Assembly: GCA_003133205.1 (NCBI GenBank)
Contig: PKWK01000328.1
Location: forward strand, 24,902-40,449
DNA length: 15,548 nt
Source: Granulicella sp.
Lineage (GTDB): Bacteria > Acidobacteriota > Terriglobia > Terriglobales > Acidobacteriaceae
Direction of reading: 5' to 3'
Part shown: piece after piece, positions 6,661 to 14,201 of the stretch
How positions within the stretch are numbered: position 1 is the stretch's first letter
Layout of the letters: each line of letters begins with the position of its first letter
Made by a program: the position numbers and the translations under genes
Notes under the pieces: generated by a model
Databases searched by the model: none
What the model saw: the letters and a program-made list of their open reading frames with translations, nothing else
What the model was told of the DNA's origin: nothing

Positions 6661-6795
6661 CTTTGCAGAAAGAGCAATGAGCAGCAGCAACGAGATTGGG
6701 AAATCGGCGCCTTCCCAGGATTCGAGATGCGAATTGGCCCCACAGATGTGCAGGACAAGACAAGACCTAACGTTTTGAATTGAAAAGGAGTATGT

Positions 6796-7854
6796 ATGCC
6801 TGGCAGCTATCGTTTTTCGTTTGGCCCGTGGAACATTCACGAGGGTTCAGATCCATTTGGCCCGATCGTAAGGGAGACAATCCCTTTTGCGAAAAAACTG
6901 AAACAATACAAAGCGCTTGGATTTGACGGAATCCAACTTCATGATGATGATGCGGTTCCCGGTCTCGACCAACTGAGTGACCAAGAAGTCAATAAAAGGG
7001 CCAAAGAGCTGAAGGAGGTGCTTGACGGTGAGGGCCTGATAGCAGAGTTTGTGGCACCACGTCTTTGGGAAGATCCCCGCACCATCGACGGTGGGTATAC
7101 CTCTAACGATTCGAAGTCCCGGGAATACGCTAGGCTGCGCAGTCGGCGCGCCATCGACATTGCAGATGCGCTTGGCACTCCACTGCTTGTCCTGTGGCTT
7201 GCGCGCGAGGGAACCTATATTCGTGAATCGAAGGACAGCAAGATCGCGATCGACCGGATTGTCGCAGCCATTGATGACATGCTGGATTACCATCCATCTA
7301 TTCGCGTCGCTATTGAGCCGAAACCAAATGAGCCAGTGGACCACGCATATCTCCCGACGACGGGCCATGCAATCGCAGCGGCCTTCCGGACAAGAGACGC
7401 AGCGAGGGTAGGGGTTGTCATCGAAAGTGCGCATGCGATTCTCGCAGGTCTCGACCCCTCTGACGAGATGGGATTCGCATTGTCGTTTGGAAAGCTCTAT
7501 ACGGTTCATCTAAATGATCAGAACGGACTCAAGTTCGACCAGGACAAGAGCTTTGGGGCAGTTGATCTACGCCGGGCATTCAATCAGGTTCGACTGCTTG
7601 ATCGCTACAACTATGGTCAGCAGGGAGAGTTTGTCGGCCTTGATGTCAAGGCAATGCGCACGCAGCGCGAGGGTCACGCATCCAAGCATCTGAGCAACAG
7701 TCTCAGCATTTTCAAGCGCCTCTTAGAACTCTCTCGCAGCCTCCGTGACGAAGATGTCGCCGCATTGATAGCAAAGCGGGACTACGAGGAATTGGAAATG
7801 CTCATCCTCAACCATCTGCTGTGCTGCGATGTTGCTGTGCCTGTCGGAGCATGA
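6796..7854 (+). CDS. Class-II xylose-isomerase-like TIM-barrel sugar isomerase
   Basis: A 352-residue, probably cytoplasmic protein that follows actinobacterial-type D-xylose isomerase along its length: FGPWNI...DPFG at the start, LHDDD (His49, Asp52, matching His54/Asp57 of the Streptomyces enzyme), LWLAREG, IEPKPNEP (Glu174, Lys176), VIESAHA (Glu210, His213), NGLKFDQD (Asp248, Asp250), LDVKAMR (Asp283), and a closing LEMLILNHLL like the family's C-terminus. The family interconverts aldose and ketose using two divalent metals. One ligand differs: where xylose isomerase has HIDLN (Asp245), this protein has TVHLN, placing His238 there. It is also shorter than the usual about 387 residues. Xylose to xylulose is the simplest assignment, since a GH31 alpha-xylosidase-like gene is nearby, but another sugar is possible. 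AAGGAG (6785-6790) lies five bases before ATG. It precedes fucI by 183 bp on the same strand. Confidence 0.85.
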   Translation: MPGSYRFSFGPWNIHEGSDPFGPIVRETIPFAKKLKQYKALGFDGIQLHDDDAVPGLDQLSDQEVNKRAKELKEVLDGEGLIAEFVAPRLWEDPRTIDGGYTSNDSKSREYARLRSRRAIDIADALGTPLLVLWLAREGTYIRESKDSKIAIDRIVAAIDDMLDYHPSIRVAIEPKPNEPVDHAYLPTTGHAIAAAFRTRDAARVGVVIESAHAILAGLDPSDEMGFALSFGKLYTVHLNDQNGLKFDQDKSFGAVDLRRAFNQVRLLDRYNYGQQGEFVGLDVKAMRTQREGHASKHLSNSLSIFKRLLELSRSLRDEDVAALIAKRDYEELEMLILNHLLCCDVAVPVGA

Positions 7855-7871
7855 ACGTGATGCAATTCGTC

Positions 7872-7913
7872 GACCAGAACGCACAGCCAGTCGCCCGGAT
7901 GCGCGTTCTGGTC
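7872..7913. repeat. 11-bp inverted repeat in the gap between the two isomerase genes
   Basis: GACCAGAACGC (7872-7882) and GCGTTCTGGTC (7903-7913) are exact reverse complements separated by 20 bases. In RNA this would be a stable stem-loop shortly after the first stop codon. No U-run follows, so it is not a canonical terminator; it could stabilise or process the transcript, or be an operator. Confidence 0.6.
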
Positions 7914-8020
7914 TGCTTCCAATGCAATGGCGTGGAGAATCCCCGCATCAAATTTCCCTAGTTGGATTTCCCAAAGGAAGCACAACTCGGCTTCCTCTAC
8001 GGCGGCCATCATACAAAGGC

Positions 8021-8026
8021 AAGGAG
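8021..8026 (+). promoter_or_regulatory. Ribosome binding site that sets the fucI start
   Basis: AAGGAG lies 11 bases before the GTG at 8038. The frame is open further upstream, but residues before this GTG have no counterpart in L-fucose isomerases, while the protein from 8038 lines up with the family from its first strand. Confidence 0.65.
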
Positions 8027-8037
8027 CGATAAACAAA

Positions 8038-9804
8038 GTGAATAACAACAGGCCAAAAATTGGCATAAGGCCCATCATTGATGGCCGTCGCAAGGGTGTT
8101 CGCGAGTCGCTTGAAGATCAGACCATGACGATGGCGAAACTTACTGCCGAGTTTCTATCGAAGAATATCCGCCACGCGAGCGGAGAATTTGTAGAGTGTG
8201 TCCTGGCAGACTCGTGCATCGGAGGTCTGGCTGAAGCAGCCGAATGCGAGGAGAAGTTTGGCAAGGAGGGTGTGGGGCTTACGTTGAGTGTCACTCCATG
8301 CTGGTGTTACGGCTCGGAGACGATCGACATGGACCCCTTCAAACCAAAGGCAATCTGGGGATTCAATGGGACGGAGCGTCCGGGTGCCGTGTATCTGGCG
8401 GCCGCACTTGCGGCCCATACGCAAAAGGGAATCCCTGCCTTCTCTATTTACGGGCATGAGGTGCAGGAATCCAAGGACGCTTCCATTCCCTCAGATGTGC
8501 AGGAGAAGCTTCTTCGGTTCGCGAGGGCGGGGCTTGTAGTGGCTACGCTGCGGGGTAAGACCTACATGTCTCTCGGTGGAGTATCGATGGGCATTGCGGG
8601 ATCGATTGTGAACCATGAATTCTTTGAATCTTGGCTTGGCATGAAGGTGCAGGCCGTGGATATGTCGGAACTTCGACGCCGGATGGCTCAGAAAATCTAT
8701 GACGAGGCGGAGTTGGAGTTAGCGGTAGAGTGGGCAAACAAGTATTTCATACAAGGTGCGGACTATAACCGCACTGCTGGTGACGCAGCAGACCGCCAGC
8801 CAGTTCTACGTGAGAGCCTGCTGATGGCAATTTGTATCCGCGACATGATGCAAGGAAATCATCTGCTGGCAGAAAAAGGATTTGCCGAAGAGGCTAATGG
8901 CTATAACGCAATTGCGGGAGGATTCCAAGGACAGCGGCATTGGACAGATCAATATGCCAATGGAGATGTCGCCGAAGCAGTGCTGAATAGTTCGTTCGAT
9001 TGGAACGGAGTTCGCGAGCCGGTGCTTCTTGCTACCGAGAACGATAGCTTGAACGCGGTTTGCATGCTGTTTGGCCACTGTTTAACGGGAACAGCGCAGA
9101 TATTTGCCGATGTAAGAACCTACTGGTCGGCAGATGCGATAAAGCGGATTACCGGTAGTGAATTGACCGGTGTGGCCGCTGGAGGCTTTCTGCACCTCAT
9201 CAATTCGGGCGCAGCTGCACTCGACGGGAGCTGCCAACAGATTGACAAGGATGGCCAGCCTACGATGAAGCCGCACTGGGAAGTTACGCCGGCGGACGCC
9301 GAGGCATGCCTGGCAGCGACGGAGTGGTGTCCGGCTATTGCGGAATATTTCCGTGGAGGCGGGTTGTCGAGCTGCTTTCTTACCAAGGGAGGCGTCCCTT
9401 TTACGCTCTCTCGGCTGAACCTCGTAAAGGGACTAGGCCCCGTGCTGCAGTTCGCGGAAGGTTGGAGTGTCGATCTGCCGCAGAAGGTTCACGAAACACT
9501 CAACAAGCGCACAGACCCAAGCTGGCCGACAACATGGTTTGTTCCTCGTCTTACGATGCAAGGGCCTTTCCGAGATGTGTACTCCGTGATGGCAAACTGG
9601 GGAGCAAATCACGGCGTATTGACAGTTGGCCATGTCGGAAAAGATCTGCTCACCTTGGCATCCATGCTGCGGATCCCCGTATGCATGCACAATGTAGAGG
9701 AAACCGGCATCTACCGTCCTAGCTCCTGGGCGGCATACGGGATGGATATCGAGGGACAAGACTATCGTGCTTGTGAAAGCTATGGGCCACTCTATTACAG
9801 ATAG
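8038..9804 (+). CDS. fucI: L-fucose isomerase
   Basis: A 588-residue cytoplasmic Mn-dependent enzyme converting L-fucose to L-fuculose (and D-arabinose to D-ribulose), the first step of the classical fucose pathway. Similarity to E. coli FucI (591 residues) is high throughout: [95 protein letters not shown]. The three metal and catalytic residues are in place: Glu334 (ENDSLN), Asp358 (ADVRTYW) and His525 (NWGANHG), each offset by exactly three from E. coli 337, 361 and 528. The start is GTG 8038, not the longer open frame. Fuculokinase and fuculose-1-phosphate aldolase are not next to it. It is probably co-transcribed with the preceding xylose-isomerase-like gene. Confidence 0.97.
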   Translation: MNNNRPKIGIRPIIDGRRKGVRESLEDQTMTMAKLTAEFLSKNIRHASGEFVECVLADSCIGGLAEAAECEEKFGKEGVGLTLSVTPCWCYGSETIDMDPFKPKAIWGFNGTERPGAVYLAAALAAHTQKGIPAFSIYGHEVQESKDASIPSDVQEKLLRFARAGLVVATLRGKTYMSLGGVSMGIAGSIVNHEFFESWLGMKVQAVDMSELRRRMAQKIYDEAELELAVEWANKYFIQGADYNRTAGDAADRQPVLRESLLMAICIRDMMQGNHLLAEKGFAEEANGYNAIAGGFQGQRHWTDQYANGDVAEAVLNSSFDWNGVREPVLLATENDSLNAVCMLFGHCLTGTAQIFADVRTYWSADAIKRITGSELTGVAAGGFLHLINSGAAALDGSCQQIDKDGQPTMKPHWEVTPADAEACLAATEWCPAIAEYFRGGGLSSCFLTKGGVPFTLSRLNLVKGLGPVLQFAEGWSVDLPQKVHETLNKRTDPSWPTTWFVPRLTMQGPFRDVYSVMANWGANHGVLTVGHVGKDLLTLASMLRIPVCMHNVEETGIYRPSSWAAYGMDIEGQDYRACESYGPLYYR

Positions 9805-9912
9805 GAACAGTGGGCCTTGCACGGTGGCAGACGGTATTTCTGCGGAAACGTAAGATGTTATTGGAAGGATCATGGAGAGCGTGTGCTCGGCTGAATTAGC
9901 AGGAATTCTGAG

Positions 9913-10086
9913 CTAGCCTTTCGCAGTTCTAGCAAAGCCGGCTTTTTTCTGAGTGCTGGGAGGTGATCCTATTGTCGTCGTGCTCGGGTCTTTCATGCTG
10001 CCGACGGTTCCTGAGATGCGCTGGCAAGTTCGCCGTGACAACCGTTTAATCTCCGGCACCCTGATCACTTCGTCGATGCGTTCGAT
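9913..10086 (-). pseudogene. Possible AlpA-like regulator scrap
   Basis: The minus strand reads IERIDEVIRVPEIKRLSRRT in one frame, then continues for about 38 unremarkable residues to a stop at 9913. The start resembles the short AlpA-type phage/island regulators ('..IRLPEVkrlTGLSRrTlyRL..'), but with the central three residues missing and no start codon. It overlaps the tail of the IstA remnant in another frame. The match is short and may be fortuitous. Confidence 0.2.
9934..9948 (+). terminator. Weak terminator-like sequence downstream of fucI
   Basis: AAAGCCGGCTTT followed by a run of T (six T in total, 9943-9948) lies about 130 bp after the fucI stop. The palindrome is compact with almost no loop, so it would be a poor hairpin on its own. 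Beyond it I see nothing in 9805-9912. Confidence 0.3.
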
Positions 10087-10358
10087 ATATGGTAGCCACT
10101 TGAGAACGCGTACTCAGCTCGCAGGCGCTCAAAGATCCGCTTCGCCGTGAGTCGTTGCTTCGCTGGCCGCCGCTTATCTTCTTCCAGAATCGCGTCGATC
10201 GCGCCCAGCCACGGCCCCAGCTTCGGACGCTTCACCGGCCGCTGACGCTGGTAGCCGGGAGGCACCGCGTAGCGAAGCATCTTCCGAACCGTCTCCCGCG
10301 ATATCCCAAACTTCAGGGCGGCCGCACGCTCACTCCTGCCCTCAAGCCATCGCCTCAC
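10065..10358 (-). pseudogene. istA: IS21-family transposase IstA, N-terminal remnant
   Basis: The minus strand reads WLEGRSERAAALKFGISRET (helix-turn-helix), then VPPGYQRQRPVKRPKLGPWL and IDAILEEDKRRPAKQRLTAK, the typical N-terminal region of IS21-family IstA. IstA is normally about 500 residues; here similarity ends after about 85 codons (around 10100) and the frame runs out at 10065. The DDE catalytic domain and istB are absent. The GTG at 10358 has an in-frame TAG two codons upstream, so the true N-terminus is also damaged. On the minus strand a TGTCC at 10421, followed by CGGACCATTT, could be the element's left end, only 15 bp from the GH31 stop. The element is dead and marks an old insertion between fucI and the GH31 gene. 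Confidence 0.75.
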
Positions 10359-10436
10359 GCTAGGCTACACGCGGCTTGAGCAGAGCTCCTGAAATGGTCC
10401 GGGTTCGCTATCGATTGGACAGATTTGATCGGGAAA

Positions 10437-13085
10437 TCAGTTCAGGTGCAGCCGAATGGCGTCGCCGCGATAGCGAATCGTCTGCGAGGCATGGGTGGCG
10501 CCGGCCATATGCACGACGAAGCTACGGTCGCGCAGCATCCCAGAGAAGCTGCCTACCCGCTTCCCGATCAGCAGTTCGTGGGTGCGGTCCTTCCAATTCA
10601 AAACGATCGTGCTGGACTGACCGCTCTCGTAGTCATAGTTGGTGCCTTCATCGTCGTAGAGCGTGAAGGTCCCATCGCGGCCGGGATAAATATTCAGTTC
10701 TATCGGGCCATCCTTTTCTTGATCGGAATACTGCATGGCAGGCCCAAGAGGGAGGATGGAGCCGGCCCGCACGAAGAGTGGGATGGTATCAAGAGGTGCC
10801 GAAGACTCCACTGTCCGCGCGCCGAGCAGGCGCGTCTCTGTCCAGAAGTCGTACCAACCGCCGCTTGCCGCGGGCAAATAGACGTTTGCGGTCGTCACCG
10901 AGGCAGCGGTGACCGGGGCAACGAGAAGGTCTTTGCCAAACATGAACTCGTACTTCTGCTGTAGAGCCTCTTGGTCCGAGGGGAAGTCCATGACAAGCGG
11001 GCGCAGGAGCGTCGAACCACGCAGATTGACCTGCGCCGCCTCGGAGTAGATATAGGGCATCATGCGGTAACGGAGGTCGAGATACTTGCGTGCGACCGTC
11101 TCGACCTTGGGGCCGTAGAGCCATAACTCGGTGGGGGTGAGCCAGCCATGGACGCGCATCAAGGGTGTAAAGGTGGAGAACTCGAGCCAACGGAGGAGCC
11201 GCTCGTGATACGCCGGATCAGTGAACTGGGTCGTGCCCGGACGGAAGAAGCCTCCGGTATCCGTTGTCCAGTACGGCAACCCCGAGGCGGAATAATCGAG
11301 GCCCGCAACGATCTCACGGCGGAGGGTCTCCCAGTCATTGCCCACATCGCCCGACCAAACGGCTGATGCATAGCGTTGTTGGCCCAGAAAGGCGTTGCGG
11401 GTGAGGAGCATCACCCTCTTGCCGGGAACGTCTTTGCGCAGTCCTTCGTACACGGTCCGGTTGACCATCAGCGGATAGAGAAGGCGCACGTCGTCCCCAA
11501 GACCTGTAAAGACGTTTCTTCCGTGGAGATCGTCGTTCTCGGGCTCGGTGGCGTCGAGCCACCACGCATCGAAGCCGAGCGGCACCATGCGTTTGCTGAA
11601 GTCTGTCCAGTAGAGCGCTCGGGCCGCTGGATTGAAGAAGTCCACCCAGTCCGTGCCCGGGACGTAGAGGTTACGGGTCTGGAACTCCTTGCCGATGTCC
11701 GTATCGGCAGCGATCCTCGACCAGACGGAGATCATGATGCGGGCATGAAGATCATGCGCGGACTTGACCATTCCGGCGGGATCTGGATAGTCGTTCTCGT
11801 CGAACTTCATCGCGTTCCAACCGTACTTCCCCCAGTACATCCAGTCCTGCACGATGAGGTCGAGCGGGAGCTGCTTGTCCCTGAAGGTTTGGAGGTTTTG
11901 CAGAAGCTCTTTCTGAGAATAATAGCGGGCGCGGGATTGGATGAAGCCGTAAGCCCACTTCGGCATCAAGGGAGCAGCACCCGTGACATCGCGATAGCGA
12001 CGTATGACATCATCGGCGGCTGGGCCCGCGAATACGATGTAGTCGATCGTATGACCGGAGAAGGAGCGCCAGGTCGTACGGTCAGCGGCAGGACGGAAGA
12101 ATATGGTCGGCTTATCGTCGACGTCACCTTCGAACCGGATGGAGTGCTTGCCGGCGGAGAGGGTGCTAAACCAACTGGTTGTAGGAGGCAGCCAATAGTT
12201 CGCGAAGTCGACGACTGTCTGACCGTCAATCTCCACCTTATACCGCCGCTCCATCTTCCAACCGGAGTCCAACATCATAGCCTGCGGACCAGCGACGGGT
12301 ACTTCAAACTCGCCAGTGAAAGACGCTGACTGCCGGACATCCGCTCCAGTACTGTTGCCTGCAAGCGACTGTTCGATTGAGTAGGTCGAGGTGCCGGCGC
12401 GGGTGAGCGTGATCGCGGTGTCCGCTGGATTCAGATCGGTGCGTCCGTAGTTGTGCCAGAGCAGACCGTATCCCTTGCTGGAGAGCAGGAAGGGGATGGA
12501 GATCTGGGTGTTGACCTGTGTGAGTCTGCGCGGAAGGTCGCGCACATTGAGAAGGCCGTCCTGAAACTGGCCGCTGCCAAAGAGATACTCGTCTCTCGGT
12601 GAGGCGAAGGTCTCCTGCAACGTGGGGACTTCCTGTCCCGGAAGCGGGTCTGGCAGGTTGCGGCCGCCGTCCTGCTCGCTTAGCAGCAGCTTGCCTTGCG
12701 CGTCGGTAAAGACAAGCTTTCCGGTGCGACGGTCGACCCTCGCCTGGAGGCTGCCCGAATCCACAACAACGGCCTCAGGAGTCTGCTTCACTTGGAAGCG
12801 CGGCGCAGGAAGATTCTGCAGGAGAACGACCTCACCCGGACCGACCGGGTCCTGTGGCAAACCGGCTTTATAAACCCTCACCCGAATCGCGCCGTCCTCC
12901 AAAGGGGAAATCTCGATGGTGTCACTGTCCACATGAACCATCACCGTCGTGACGGTCTTGGAATAGGCCAACTCCTGGCCCTGCGCCCGCGCGGAGCCGG
13001 CCAACTGAATTGTTACCGCCAGCTGAATGGCAATGAGCCGAGAAAGAATGCGCAAGATGCGGACAGGAACAAACGATCGGATCAT
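10437..13085 (-). CDS. Secreted GH31 alpha-xylosidase-like glycosidase with PA14-type insert
   Basis: An 882-residue enzyme with a signal peptide (basic start, hydrophobic about 12-30, cleavage near SARAQ). It has an N-terminal beta-sandwich, a PA14-like insert at about 250-335 (FTGEFEVP, GWKMERRYKVEIDGQTVVDF, LSAGKHSIRFEGD), the GH31 barrel from about 365 (PLMPKWAYGFIQSRARYYSQ), and C-terminal beta-domains with a DUF5110-like end (YPGRDGTFTLYDDEG). The nucleophile is Asp511 in WWLDATEPE and the acid/base Asp580 in WSGDVGNDW. A PA14 insert plus WWLDATEPE resembles xyloglucan-active Xyl31A, which releases alpha-1,6-xylose from xyloglucan oligosaccharides; alpha-glucosidase activity cannot be excluded. 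ATG 13085 is preferred over GTG 13088 because AGGGAG (13094-13099) is eight bases before it. It is divergent from the SGNH-GH3 pair and is followed by the IS21 remnant. Confidence 0.92.
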   Translation of the reverse strand: MIRSFVPVRILRILSRLIAIQLAVTIQLAGSARAQGQELAYSKTVTTVMVHVDSDTIEISPLEDGAIRVRVYKAGLPQDPVGPGEVVLLQNLPAPRFQVKQTPEAVVVDSGSLQARVDRRTGKLVFTDAQGKLLLSEQDGGRNLPDPLPGQEVPTLQETFASPRDEYLFGSGQFQDGLLNVRDLPRRLTQVNTQISIPFLLSSKGYGLLWHNYGRTDLNPADTAITLTRAGTSTYSIEQSLAGNSTGADVRQSASFTGEFEVPVAGPQAMMLDSGWKMERRYKVEIDGQTVVDFANYWLPPTTSWFSTLSAGKHSIRFEGDVDDKPTIFFRPAADRTTWRSFSGHTIDYIVFAGPAADDVIRRYRDVTGAAPLMPKWAYGFIQSRARYYSQKELLQNLQTFRDKQLPLDLIVQDWMYWGKYGWNAMKFDENDYPDPAGMVKSAHDLHARIMISVWSRIAADTDIGKEFQTRNLYVPGTDWVDFFNPAARALYWTDFSKRMVPLGFDAWWLDATEPENDDLHGRNVFTGLGDDVRLLYPLMVNRTVYEGLRKDVPGKRVMLLTRNAFLGQQRYASAVWSGDVGNDWETLRREIVAGLDYSASGLPYWTTDTGGFFRPGTTQFTDPAYHERLLRWLEFSTFTPLMRVHGWLTPTELWLYGPKVETVARKYLDLRYRMMPYIYSEAAQVNLRGSTLLRPLVMDFPSDQEALQQKYEFMFGKDLLVAPVTAASVTTANVYLPAASGGWYDFWTETRLLGARTVESSAPLDTIPLFVRAGSILPLGPAMQYSDQEKDGPIELNIYPGRDGTFTLYDDEGTNYDYESGQSSTIVLNWKDRTHELLIGKRVGSFSGMLRDRSFVVHMAGATHASQTIRYRGDAIRLHLN

Positions 13086-13111
13086 CACAGTAACTCCCTA
13101 CGACACAATTT

Positions 13112-13134
13112 GATCGTGCCACTTGTGCACGATC
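13112..13134. promoter_or_regulatory. Inverted repeat in the divergent GH31/SGNH intergenic region
   Basis: GATCGTGC (13112-13119) and GCACGATC (13127-13134) are exact reverse complements separated by seven bases, 27 bp before the GH31 start. The 23-bp size and the position between divergent genes suit an operator for a dimeric regulator controlling GH31 and perhaps the opposite operon. A hairpin in the GH31 leader is the alternative. The remainder of 13135-13333 shows no gene. Confidence 0.45.
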
Positions 13135-13333
13135 CGAGCGGCCCTGATCGCTCGACCGCAGCGTCAGCTCAATGCGTCTGAACAGCCAGCCCCTATTGTC
13201 GAAAATATCGGCCACCGAGTTGATGGTTGCCAAGCGTCAGGGCAGCGACATACACTCACTTGGATGGCGCAATCATCATACCTAACAATGCAGACTGCGT
13301 GTCAAACTCTCCAAGAAGAAGGGAAAGTATGCG

Positions 13334-14119
13334 GTGAATGAGATTGATCGCAATCGACGCGAGCAACGGTTGGCGCACCCTTTATGCGCGTGGGCCTATG
13401 CACGCAAAGGGGCGTGGGCCTATACCTGCGTCGTGCTCGCGCTTCTTGTTGTAGGGTGTCTCCCTGCCGGGGCTTTCCAGAACGAGACTGAACCCGGCGT
13501 TGCCATCCCCAAAGAGAAGATTGAGTGGACATGGAGTGACCATAGCGACACGGTCGACCCAAAGCTACCTAATGTTCTCCTGATAGGGGATTCGATCACG
13601 CGGGCATACTTCCCAGAGGTTGCAAAGCGTCTTGCCGGGAGGGCCAATGTCTACTTGTTTGCCACTTCTTGCTCATCTGGGGACCCAAGGCTTTCCGCCC
13701 AGCTGCATCTGTACTTCGAGACAGCGCCTTCTTTCCGCGTGATCCACTTCAACAATGGGATGCACGGGTGGGACTACAGCGATAAAGCTTTCGCGGCAGC
13801 GCTTCCGATCATGGTCCACGAACTGAGGAAAGAGAGGCCGGGGAGCCGGCTCATATGGGGCACGATCACCCCGGTGAGGAAGGACAATAGCTTAGGAGCG
13901 ACGAATGCCCGCATCGAAGCTCGAAATGCCTTAGCACTCGTCGTGATGAAGCACGCCGGCATTCCCATCGACGACCAACATGCCCTCATGGAAGGCCACG
14001 GAGATCTGCATCTGGACGATGTCCATTTCAACGATAGAGGAAGCGAAGTACAGGGGGACCAGGCAACGGCGAGCATTGACGCCGCATTGGATCCATCCAC
14101 GACGTTACCACCTCAGTAG
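13334..14119 (+). CDS. Exported SGNH/GDSL-family esterase
   Basis: A 261-residue hydrolase with the SGNH blocks in order: LIGDSITR with nucleophile Ser87 (block I), HFNNGMHGWD with Asn141 (block III), and LDDVHFN with Asp228 and His231 (block V). An N-terminal export signal spans about 27-47. It could be cut at PAGA-F by signal peptidase I, but VVGC at 39-42 also fits a lipobox, so it may be a lipoprotein. Family members deacetylate polysaccharides; its place beside GH31 and GH3 suggests acetylated hemicellulose side chains (inference). The start is GTG 13334, with GAAGAAGGG ten bases upstream; the ATG just before it (13329) is out of frame and stops at once. GH3 follows 82 bp later on the same strand, probably in one operon. 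Confidence 0.87.
   Translation: MNEIDRNRREQRLAHPLCAWAYARKGAWAYTCVVLALLVVGCLPAGAFQNETEPGVAIPKEKIEWTWSDHSDTVDPKLPNVLLIGDSITRAYFPEVAKRLAGRANVYLFATSCSSGDPRLSAQLHLYFETAPSFRVIHFNNGMHGWDYSDKAFAAALPIMVHELRKERPGSRLIWGTITPVRKDNSLGATNARIEARNALALVVMKHAGIPIDDQHALMEGHGDLHLDDVHFNDRGSEVQGDQATASIDAALDPSTTLPPQ
13388..13423 (+). repeat. In-frame tandem duplication in the SGNH signal peptide region
   Basis: GCGTGGGCCTAT occurs at 13388-13399 and again at 13412-13423, exactly 24 bases apart, giving AWAYARKG then AWAYTCVV. This looks like an eight-codon duplication that diverged in its second half. It lengthens the N-region ahead of the signal peptide core. Confidence 0.6.
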
Positions 14120-14201
14120 AAGAGTCAATTCGATGCAACGAAACCAAGGTTTGGGCCAATCATCATATGAATTGGCACAATCGGCCTCCCCGGAGGGACC
14201 C

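Noticed and set aside
7927..8037. N-terminal extension of L-fucose isomerase by 37 codons
   Set aside because: The extra residues have no counterpart in the family and the AAGGAG site plus GTG at 8038 gives the expected length and residue numbering.
11376..12329. Plus-strand open frame of 317 codons inside the GH31 gene
   Set aside because: It lies fully antisense to conserved GH31 barrel sequence and shows no domain of its own; this is a shadow frame.
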